Shown: positions 1 through 5,367 of the stretch, piece by piece
Layout of the letters: every line of letters begins with the position of its first letter
Numbering within the stretch: the stretch's first letter is position 1
DNA from: Bacteroidales bacterium
GTDB taxonomy: Bacteria > Bacteroidota > Bacteroidia > Bacteroidales > Bacteroidaceae
Reading direction: 5' to 3'
DNA length: 7,703 nucleotides
NCBI GenBank assembly: GCA_004557285.1
Contig: SFEK01000100.1
Span: 1-7,703, forward strand
Program-made: the position numbers and the translations under genes
The notes under the pieces: model-generated
Seen by the model: only the letters and a program-made list of their open reading frames with translations
What the model was told of the DNA's origin: nothing
Database searches by the model: none

Positions 1-1
1 C

Positions 2-646
2 ACCGCTCCCGAAACACCCGAGCGTGAGGGTTATGAGTTTACAGGCTGGACACCCGAAGTGCCCGAAGTGATGCCCGCAGAGGACCTGACCTTCGAGGCT
101 ACATGGAACATCTGCTACTATGAAGTATCGTTCGTAGTTGACGGAGAAGTGGTACAGAGCGAGAACCTGGCTTATGGTTCAGAGATTGTTGCTCCCGAAG
201 TGGCAGAGAAAGAAGGCTACACCTTCGTCGGCTGGTCGCCCGAACTGCTGCAGTATGTACCTTCATACGATGTAGTATTCACCGCCCAGTTTGAGGTGAA
301 TGTCTATACCCTGACTTACTATCTCGATGAAGAGGTGGTATATAGCACAGAGTTGGAATATGGCGCACCCGTTGAGGAATACACTCCAGAGGTGGCAGAA
401 GGCCGCAAGTTTGACGGCTGGCAGGAAGAGATTCCCGAGTTCATGCCTGCCCACGATGTGGACATCCACGGCACCACCTCAGAGATACCTTCAGGCATAG
501 CAGCGATTGTAGCCGAATTGGGCAACGACGTTGACATCTACAACCTGCAGGGTCGTCTGCTCATCAAGAATGCCGATGCCAAGCGTGTAAGCCAGCTCCC
601 CGCCGGCATCTACATCATCAACGGCAAGAAGTATCTGAAGAAATAA
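2..646 (+). CDS. Secreted InlB-type repeat protein with T9SS C-terminal sorting domain (3' end only)
   Basis: The reading frame is open from the window edge, so the true start lies upstream; the internal GTG at 59 is not the start. About 214 codons are visible. Two full and one partial copy of a roughly 60-residue repeat can be read. Each contains a YG turn, a P-E-V segment, a G-Y-x-F-x-GW core (degenerate in the last copy, GRKFDGW) and a closing (M/V)P-x-x-D segment. This is the pattern of the InlB B-repeat/Listeria-Bacteroides repeat, a small beta-grasp-like module of surface proteins. Partial copy: nt 2-112; full copies: about 113-292 and 293-478. The last 55 residues (nt 479-643) include VDIYNLQGRLL and LPAGIYIINGKKYLKK, typical of the Por secretion system type A sorting tail, which directs export through T9SS and is usually cleaved. 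The protein is therefore probably secreted or surface anchored. Its binding or enzymatic domain, if any, lies outside the window. Confidence 0.88.
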   Translation, partial: TAPETPEREGYEFTGWTPEVPEVMPAEDLTFEATWNICYYEVSFVVDGEVVQSENLAYGSEIVAPEVAEKEGYTFVGWSPELLQYVPSYDVVFTAQFEVNVYTLTYYLDEEVVYSTELEYGAPVEEYTPEVAEGRKFDGWQEEIPEFMPAHDVDIHGTTSEIPSGIAAIVAELGNDVDIYNLQGRLLIKNADAKRVSQLPAGIYIINGKKYLKK

Positions 647-657
647 ATCACCCATCC

Positions 658-689
658 GTTCCCTTGGCATGAAGTCGTGCCATGGGAAC
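658..689 (+). terminator. Imperfect hairpin after the T9SS-protein stop codon
   Basis: Arms 658-670 and 677-689 pair over 13 positions with one T-T mismatch (664/683) and one terminal G-T pair, around a 6-nt loop. It starts 11 nt after the TAA stop. There is no clear T-tract, so a role in termination or 3'-end protection is inferred from position. Confidence 0.45.
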
Positions 690-697
690 AGACAACA

Positions 698-731
698 ACT
701 AAGGGCGTTGACAGCTGTCAACGCCCTTAGT
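698..731. terminator. Perfect 34-bp palindrome, probable bidirectional terminator
   Basis: The half-sites CTAAGGGCGTTGACAG (699-714) and CTGTCAACGCCCTTAG (715-730) are exact reverse complements with no spacer; A698-T731 extends the match to 34 bp. In RNA this would form a very stable stem with a small forced loop. It lies 52 nt after the stop of the upstream gene and just after the 658-689 hairpin. A double-hairpin terminator is the simplest reading, although the following bases (TGTGCTTGG) are not a U-tract. A protein-binding dyad is an alternative. Confidence 0.5.
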
Positions 732-827
732 GTGCTTGGTCATAACATGATACCCTCGTTGGCTATGTTGATATAGAAAGGAGTTACTATGCTTGATTGT
801 TCTATGAAGTTAGCTTCATTGGTGATA

Positions 828-886
828 GGATTATTAATCCATAGGTCGAAGGATTATTAATCCATAGGCCGAAGGATTATTAATCC
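828..886. repeat. 23-bp tandem repeat, 2.6 copies, each carrying a near-palindromic 13-mer
   Basis: Units begin at 828, 851 and 874. The unit is GGATTATTAATCC followed by ATAGGYCGAA; the first two units differ at one base (T846 versus C869), and the third stops after the 13-mer. GGATTATTAATCC is a dyad (GGATTA-T-TAATCC). With only 2.6 copies and 10-bp gaps this is not a CRISPR array. It could be a length-variable tandem repeat or a cluster of binding sites about two helical turns apart; no function can be assigned. Confidence 0.85.
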
Positions 887-1003
887 CTCAGGCAAAAAAG
901 TACTATTGGATGCTTTTCCATGTTGGCAATAGACATTTTTCAATAATACTATTCAAGTTCAATCAGGGAACAATCGCCGACATTCAAGACGTGCTCTGAA
1001 TAG

Positions 1004-1162
1004 ATGCTTTTGCCCTTGCAGGGCGGAGTTTTACCGTCCGCATTTCTACCCAGGGTGTCGCTACGCTCTGCCCTGGGCTATGCGCTTTTGCGCTTTGCCT
1101 TTCCTTTCAGCCGGCGACCTTTGGTTCAGCGCGACAATTACCGACATGAACTTCAGAATTAG
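1004..1162 (+). other. G+C-rich hairpin-bearing intergenic block with a 52-codon ORF; probably a recurring non-coding element
   Basis: This block is more G+C-rich than its surroundings. It contains short inverted repeats: GCCC/GGGC (1012-1015/1021-1024), GCGGA/TCCGC (1023-1027/1037-1041) and CCCAGGG/CCCTGGG (1049-1055/1071-1077). One frame is open from ATG 1004 to TAG 1160-1162, preceded immediately by an in-frame TAG. It gives a 52-residue Arg/Leu-rich peptide including PRVSLRSALGYALLRF. From general familiarity, similar stretches occur between genes in many Bacteroides and Prevotella genomes, where they are sometimes called as short hypothetical proteins. A second frame is also open across most of the block, which argues against a genuine protein. 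I favour a dispersed structured element over a gene, with modest confidence. Confidence 0.4.
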
Positions 1163-1220
1163 GATATTCAATTTTTGCACATCAAATTGGACACCCTAAT
1201 TATTTTTTTACGAAAAAACT

Positions 1221-1260
1221 TTTCTTATTCGATAAATTGCATTACCTTTGCACCTGCAAA
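1221..1260 (+). promoter_or_regulatory. Bacteroidetes-type promoter of the thiamin operon
   Basis: TACCTTTG at 1243-1250 matches the Bacteroidetes -7 consensus TAnnTTTG exactly. A weak -33 candidate, TTTC at 1221-1224, lies 18 nt upstream. Transcription would begin around 1254-1262, just before the TPP aptamer. A short dyad, TTTGCA-CC-TGCAAA (1247-1260), overlaps the end of the -7 box and the probable start site. Confidence 0.75.
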
Positions 1261-1262
1261 AC

Positions 1263-1350
1263 GGTAGATTAAGGGGTGGCCTCTTACTTTGTGGCCTGAG
1301 AATACACCCTCATACCTGAACCAGATAATACTGGCGTAGGAATAAATACC
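1263..1350 (+). promoter_or_regulatory. TPP riboswitch (THI element)
   Basis: The conserved THI-box landmarks appear in order. GGGGTG at 1273-1278 has GGGTG (1274-1278) pairing with CACCC (1305-1309). CTGAGA at 1296-1301 is followed by the ACCCT segment. ACCTGA at 1314-1319 is followed by CCAG-ATAATA-CTGG (1321-1334, P5), then GCGTAGGA. P1 is closed by GGTA (1263-1266) with TACC (1347-1350), and by ATT (1268-1270) with AAT (1341-1343). The aptamer binds thiamin pyrophosphate and represses the gene behind it. It ends 20 nt before the ATG of the TonB-dependent receptor. No intrinsic terminator hairpin with a T-tract fits in that space, so control is more likely at translation initiation than by attenuation; this is inference. 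Confidence 0.95.
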
Positions 1351-1370
1351 AATTTCAATATTTTAAATAT

Positions 1371-3668
1371 ATGATTATGAATAGACAACTGTTTACAGCA
1401 GTGGCATTGACATGTTCACTGGCGGTAATGGGAAAAGGACCCAAGGGTGAGAAGATTGACACCCTTAAAACCTACCAACTTCAGAATGTGCAGGTAGTGG
1501 GCACTCGTGCCAGCAACACCACTCCTATGGCATTCAAGAATTTCGACAAGGCTGAAATCAAAAATGTCAACTTCGGCCAGGACATCCCTTTCATCCTGTC
1601 GCTCACTCCTTCTGTGACCATCACTTCTGATGCCGGCAACGGCATTGGCTACACCACATTGCGTGTGCGCGGTACCGACCCTTCGCGTATTAACATCACC
1701 TCTAACGGCATTCCTATGAACGATGCCGAGAGTGCACAGCTCTTCTGGGTGAACATGGGCGACTTTGCCTCCAGCGTGCAGAGCATGCAGATACAGCGTG
1801 GTGTGGGAACATCTACCAACGGCTCTGGTGCATTCGGTGCCAGCATCAATATGCAGACCGAGAACATCGGCATGGCACCCTATGCCGGCATCGACCTCTC
1901 AGCCGGCAGCTACTACTCGCACAAGGAGACCGTGCGTTTTGGCACAGGACTCATCAACGACCACTGGGGTTTCCAGGGCCGCCTGTCGAACATCGGTTCA
2001 AAGGGTTATGTTGACCGTGCCTCAACCAAACTCAACTCTTATTTCCTGCAAGGAGGCTATTTCAGCGACAACACCGTGGTGAAACTGATCACCTTCAACG
2101 GTGTGGAGCAAACCTACCATGCCTGGGATTATGCCTCGAAATATGACCAGAGCATCTATGGCAGGAAATACAATCCCTGCGGAGAGATGTTTACCGATGA
2201 CCAAGGTAACACCCATTATTATAAGAACCAGACAGACAACTATCACCAGCAGAACTACCAGCTGGTGTGGAACCAGACCGTCAACCGCTTCTGGAACTTC
2301 AACGTTGCTGCTCACTATACCAAAGGACGTGGCTACTACGAACAGTACAAAGACGGACGCACGCTCTTTGAGTATGAACTGGACAAAGACATTACCTGGG
2401 CAGAGAGCGACCTGGTGAGACAGAAGAAGATGGACAACGACTTTTATGGTTTTGTGGCTGCTCTCAACTTCAACAACCGCAACAACCTGACGGCCACTAT
2501 CGGCGGAGGATGGAGCAAATATGACTGCGACCACTATGGACTGGTGACATGGGTGCAGAACCCCGTTGATGTGTTCTATCCCAACCACAAGTATTATGAC
2601 AACAACACCAAGAAAAACGATGGCAACATCTATGCCAAACTGGAATACCAACTGATGGAAGGACTCAACGCATACGTCGATCTGCAGTATCGCCATGTGG
2701 GCGTGAAGATGAACGGACTGGCCGATGCCCTCGACTGGGACGCCCTCAAGCGTATTAAGTATAACCTGGACAAGAACTATGACTTCTTCAACCCCAAAGC
2801 CGGTGTGAACTTCGACATCAACGAGAACAACCGTGTGTATCTGAGCTATGCCATCTCGCACAAGGAACCTACACGCAACAACTATGAGAATAGTCTCAAT
2901 GCCTTCTCTGCACTGCCCTCGGCTGAACGACTCAACGACCTTGAGGTGGGCTACCGCTACAAGAGCAGACTGTTCTCGGCAGGTGCCAACTTCTATTACA
3001 TGGACTACAAAGACCAGTTTGTGCTGACAGGTGAAATCGACAATATCGGAGAAGCCGTGACACGCAACCTGCCCAAGAGCTACCGTATGGGTATCGAACT
3101 GGATGCCGCATGGAAACCCGTTGACTGGTTCCGCTGGGACATCAATGCCACCTTTGCCAAGAACAAGGTGAAGGACATGACCGTGACCCTCAACGACAAA
3201 TCTGTGGCCAATCTCGGTGAACAGACACTGGCCTTCTCGCCCGATGTCATTGCCAACAATATCTTCACCTTCATGTACAAAGGCTTCAAGGCCAGCATCA
3301 TGAGCCAGTATGTGAGCGACCAGAACCTCACCAACACCGGCTTCGAAACCATGAAGTGTACCGATGAAAACGGCAACACCTGCTACGAGACCCTGCAGCT
3401 CAAGAGCCACTTCACCACCAACATTGACCTGTCGTACAACTTCTCCCTGCGCAAGGCAGGCATCAAGGATGCCACCATCGGCATCTCGCTCTACAATGTC
3501 TTCAGCGAGAAATACGATAACAACGGCTGGGCTGCTCCTCAATACAAAAGGGATGCCGACAACAAGGTGATAGCCGTGAACGAGTGGGGCACACGCGACA
3601 AGTATGCAACGGGATTTGCCGTGTCTGCACCTTTCAACTGCATGGCTCACCTGAGCATCAACTTCTAA
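1371..3668 (+). CDS. TonB-dependent outer-membrane receptor, thiamin uptake
   Basis: The 765-residue product has a short N-terminal signal peptide (hydrophobic segment about residues 7-20, LFTAVALTCSLAVM) and a TonB-box-like stretch around QNVQVVG (38-44). A plug domain spans about residues 48-165, with LRVRGTDPSRINITSNGIPMND and a conserved RGVGTSTNGSGAFGASINMQT end. A beta-barrel of alternating aromatic strands follows and ends in Phe (LSINF), as usual for outer-membrane barrels. It lacks the N-terminal carboxypeptidase-regulatory-like domain common in SusC-type receptors. Substrate is not visible in the protein itself. Thiamin is inferred from the TPP riboswitch directly upstream and from the PnuT and thiamin kinase genes downstream, an arrangement known in Bacteroidetes. 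Two start codons are possible, ATG 1371 and ATG 1377; both retain the signal peptide. The stop lies 7 nt before pnuT, so the three genes probably share one transcript. Confidence 0.93.
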   Translation: MIMNRQLFTAVALTCSLAVMGKGPKGEKIDTLKTYQLQNVQVVGTRASNTTPMAFKNFDKAEIKNVNFGQDIPFILSLTPSVTITSDAGNGIGYTTLRVRGTDPSRINITSNGIPMNDAESAQLFWVNMGDFASSVQSMQIQRGVGTSTNGSGAFGASINMQTENIGMAPYAGIDLSAGSYYSHKETVRFGTGLINDHWGFQGRLSNIGSKGYVDRASTKLNSYFLQGGYFSDNTVVKLITFNGVEQTYHAWDYASKYDQSIYGRKYNPCGEMFTDDQGNTHYYKNQTDNYHQQNYQLVWNQTVNRFWNFNVAAHYTKGRGYYEQYKDGRTLFEYELDKDITWAESDLVRQKKMDNDFYGFVAALNFNNRNNLTATIGGGWSKYDCDHYGLVTWVQNPVDVFYPNHKYYDNNTKKNDGNIYAKLEYQLMEGLNAYVDLQYRHVGVKMNGLADALDWDALKRIKYNLDKNYDFFNPKAGVNFDINENNRVYLSYAISHKEPTRNNYENSLNAFSALPSAERLNDLEVGYRYKSRLFSAGANFYYMDYKDQFVLTGEIDNIGEAVTRNLPKSYRMGIELDAAWKPVDWFRWDINATFAKNKVKDMTVTLNDKSVANLGEQTLAFSPDVIANNIFTFMYKGFKASIMSQYVSDQNLTNTGFETMKCTDENGNTCYETLQLKSHFTTNIDLSYNFSLRKAGIKDATIGISLYNVFSEKYDNNGWAAPQYKRDADNKVIAVNEWGTRDKYATGFAVSAPFNCMAHLSINF

Positions 3669-3675
3669 GCGCATC

Positions 3676-4287
3676 ATGAACGAGATACTCAACAGCAATG
3701 ACTTTCTGCTTGCCCTGGATATCACGGCAACCATCGTGGGACTGGTGTATATCTGGCTGGAATACAGGGCGAGCATCTACTTATGGATAGCGGGCATCAT
3801 CATGCCCGCTATCGACATTTTCCTCTATTATGAGGCCGGGCTGTATGCCGACTTCGGCATGGCCATCTACTATACCCTTGCCGCCCTTTATGGCTATGCC
3901 GTGTGGAAATGGGGCAAGAAGAGGGGCACAGCGGCAGACGAACAACTGCCCATCACCCGTTTTCCTATGCGCAAGGTGCTGCCCGTCGCACTGCTATTTG
4001 CCGTGGCGTGGGCTGCCATCTACGAGATACTGATACATTTTACCAACTCAGATGTTCCCATTACCGACAGTTTTGCCAACGCCCTCAGTTTTGTGGGCTT
4101 GTGGGCATTGGCCCGCAAATATTTGGAGCAATGGATGGTGTGGATCGTGGTGGATGTGGTGCTCAGCGCACTATATATATATAAAGGTATTCCCTTCAAG
4201 GCCTCGCTCTATGCCCTCTATGTGGTCATTGCCGTGGCGGGATACTTCAAGTGGAAAAAGATGATGACCGCACAACCGTCAGAATGA
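3676..4287 (+). CDS. pnuT: PnuC-family inner-membrane transporter, probable thiamin transporter PnuT
   Basis: The 203-residue hydrophobic protein has about seven predicted membrane segments, near residues 12-29, 32-51, 58-77, 100-120, 132-148, 152-169 and 174-192. This is the size and topology of the PnuC family. Family-like features are LDITATIVGLVYIWLEYR (14-31), GLYADFGMAIYYTLAALYGYAVW (55-77) and WMVWIVVDVVLSALYIYKGIP (153-173). PnuC-type proteins act as facilitators for vitamin B1, B2 or B3 compounds, and intracellular phosphorylation of the vitamin drives net uptake. Thiamin is favoured over nicotinamide riboside because the gene sits between a TPP-riboswitch-led receptor gene and a thiamin pyrophosphokinase gene. 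It starts 7 nt after the receptor stop and ends 1 nt before the kinase ATG. Family membership is clear; the substrate is contextual inference. Confidence 0.93.
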   Translation: MNEILNSNDFLLALDITATIVGLVYIWLEYRASIYLWIAGIIMPAIDIFLYYEAGLYADFGMAIYYTLAALYGYAVWKWGKKRGTAADEQLPITRFPMRKVLPVALLFAVAWAAIYEILIHFTNSDVPITDSFANALSFVGLWALARKYLEQWMVWIVVDVVLSALYIYKGIPFKASLYALYVVIAVAGYFKWKKMMTAQPSE

Positions 4288-4288
4288 T

Positions 4289-4915
4289 ATGGAAAAAGCT
4301 GAATGTGTGATATTGGGCAATGGTGATTTTCCCGTTGCCCCACAGGCTGTAGAGGTGCTGCGCACAGCAACCTACCTGTGTTGCTGCGACGGTGCCGCAA
4401 CGACCTGTATCGCCCATGGCATCATGCCACATGCCATTGTGGGCGACGGCGACTCTTTGCCCGAAGCGTTCAAGCAGCAATACCGTCATCTGTTGCATAT
4501 CGTAGATGAGCAAGAAGACAACGACCTGACCAAGGCCACACGCCATTGCATGGCTTTGGGCATGAAGCGCATCGCCTATATCGGTGCCACAGGCAAACGC
4601 GAAGACCATACGCTGGGCAACATCAGTCTGATGGAACGTTATCTCCGTGAGTTTCAGCTGCAGCCCGTCATGCTGACCGACCATGGCATGTTCATTCCTG
4701 CCCAGGGCACCTGCACGTTCTCCACCTTTGCCCGTCAGCAGGTGAGCATCTTCAATTTCTCTTGCAGGCATATTCGCAGTGAGGGACTCAAATGGGATGC
4801 CTACGACTACCGGAGCTGGTGGCAGGGCACACTCAACGAGGCCACGGGCAACAGCATCACCCTGCACACCGATGGTTCGTATATCGTATATCTCACTTAC
4901 CAGGCCAAGGAATGA
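4289..4915 (+). CDS. thiN: Thiamin pyrophosphokinase
   Basis: This enzyme transfers pyrophosphate from ATP to thiamin, giving TPP and AMP in the cytoplasm. The 208-residue length is normal. The catalytic domain shows CDGAA (33-37); GDGDS (52-56, corresponding to the usual GDFDS acidic metal/ATP site); EDNDLTKA (76-83, corresponding to the D-x-T-D-x-x-KA motif); and GATGKREDHTLGN (99-111, corresponding to G-x-x-GGR-x-DH-x-x-x-N). A C-terminal beta-rich thiamin-binding domain follows, with a conserved GLKW-like turn (167-169) and EATGNSITLHTDGSYIVYL (184-202). It begins 1 nt after the pnuT stop and is the last gene of the operon. By trapping imported thiamin as TPP it would drive uptake through PnuT and supply the ligand of the upstream riboswitch. 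The symbol follows B. subtilis thiN; Bacteroides orthologues are sometimes named tnr3. Confidence 0.94.
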   Translation: MEKAECVILGNGDFPVAPQAVEVLRTATYLCCCDGAATTCIAHGIMPHAIVGDGDSLPEAFKQQYRHLLHIVDEQEDNDLTKATRHCMALGMKRIAYIGATGKREDHTLGNISLMERYLREFQLQPVMLTDHGMFIPAQGTCTFSTFARQQVSIFNFSCRHIRSEGLKWDAYDYRSWWQGTLNEATGNSITLHTDGSYIVYLTYQAKE

Positions 4916-5297
4916 CAGTCGTCATCTGTCAAGGTATAAAGAGTCAATACATGCAAAAAGAAAGCGGAAAATGATAAAAAATGATAAAAAGCAAGTGTTT
5001 GTTGTAAAATTATTTGGTAATGTAAATAAAAACACCTAATTTAGCGACATCAATCAAGGCAGAGCGATGTTTTGATGGTGTTTGCGACAAACATCGGTAT
5101 GTATAGTCCTCCATAAGACAAAGATCTTTAACAGACTATTTTGGTTTGATGAATGAGACGACTGTGTGAATATGAAATATATTGATATTATGACAGTGCA
5201 ATATAAAGAGGAGCAATTGAATTGAGATTTGAGGGAATTTACAAATGATAGTTTAATGATATTGTCGCACAGCGCGCTTCGCATGGCATGAACCAAA
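4916..5297. other. AT-rich non-coding gap between thiN and the convergent terminators
   Basis: No convincing protein gene is present on either strand. A 6-bp hairpin overlaps the thiN stop (4913-4918 with 4926-4931) without a T-tract. A direct repeat ATGATAAAAA occurs at 4971-4980 and 4981-4990. An 8-bp inverted repeat CGATGTTT/AAACATCG (5065-5072/5089-5096) and a 5-bp one (5161-5165/5193-5197) follow. The 8-bp palindrome AGCGCGCT (5271-5278) sits near the 3' end. ORFs here are very short or run through the terminator hairpins. Confidence 0.7.
5013..5044 (+). promoter_or_regulatory. Possible Bacteroidetes-type promoter in the thiN-fumarase gap
   Basis: TTTG at 5013-5016 is followed after 20 nt by TAATTTAG (5037-5044), one mismatch from the -7 consensus TAnnTTTG, so the spacing is close to that expected. 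It would drive rightward transcription into sequence with no ORF but with an intrinsic terminator at 5298-5333. AT-rich DNA gives such matches by chance, so this is tentative. Confidence 0.3.
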
Positions 5298-5333
5298 TAG
5301 AGGCATCCCGGTTGGGATGCCTCTAAACTTTTT
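5045..5333 (+). ncRNA. Candidate small RNA (about 285 nt), unassigned family
   Basis: The case is circumstantial: a possible promoter (5013-5044), no usable ORF, several inverted repeats, and a good intrinsic terminator at the end. GCGACA (5044-5049) can also pair with TGTCGC (5263-5268), which would close the molecule, but 5044-5049 may lie at or before the predicted start site. I could not match it to 6S RNA, tmRNA, RNase P RNA or SRP RNA. It may simply be a long 3' untranslated region of the thiamin operon. Confidence 0.22.
5298..5333 (+). terminator. Intrinsic terminator, rightward
   Basis: A perfect 12-bp stem (5298-5309 with 5314-5325; core GAGGCATCCC/GGGATGCCTC) encloses a GGTT loop and is followed by AAC and five T residues (5329-5333). 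It would end transcripts coming from the thiamin operon or from a promoter in the gap. Read leftward, the same hairpin is followed by TTTGGTT, so it may also stop fumarase transcripts. Confidence 0.82.
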
Positions 5334-5336
5334 ATA

Positions 5337-5359
5337 CAGGAGCTTCGGCGAAGCTCCTG
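5337..5359 (-). terminator. Hairpin just behind the fumarase stop codon
   Basis: A 10-bp stem (5337-5346 with 5350-5359; CAGGAGCTTC/GAAGCTCCTG) lies 8 nt beyond the end of the fumarase gene. On the minus strand it is followed by TATAAAAAG rather than a T-tract. It may therefore act with the 5298-5325 hairpin or protect the 3' end of the mRNA. Confidence 0.6.
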
Positions 5360-5367
5360 CTTGATGT

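Noticed and set aside
828..886. Possible CRISPR array
   Set aside because: Repeat units are only 13 bp with 10-bp near-identical gaps, so the whole 23 bp is repeated. There are no unique spacers and no cas genes in the window.
2022..3776. 584-codon open frame on the minus strand opposite the TonB-dependent receptor
   Set aside because: It lies antisense to a gene with clear domains, has no recognisable motifs and is rich in low-complexity Val/His/Ile. Strong codon bias of the true gene, which avoids codons that read as stops on the opposite strand, explains its length.
4247..4867. 206-codon minus-strand frame opposite thiamin pyrophosphokinase
   Set aside because: It is antisense to a kinase with intact catalytic motifs, has no motifs of its own and no promoter was seen.
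4779..5039. 86-codon plus-strand frame overlapping the end of thiN
   Set aside because: Most of it is an out-of-frame reading of thiN, and the rest is AT-rich intergenic sequence giving Lys/Asn runs.
5075..5225. Very short ORFs (13 codons at 5075-5116; 17 codons at 5172-5225) in the thiN-fumarase gap
   Set aside because: They are too short to support, with no conserved motif or initiation context; such ORFs are expected by chance.
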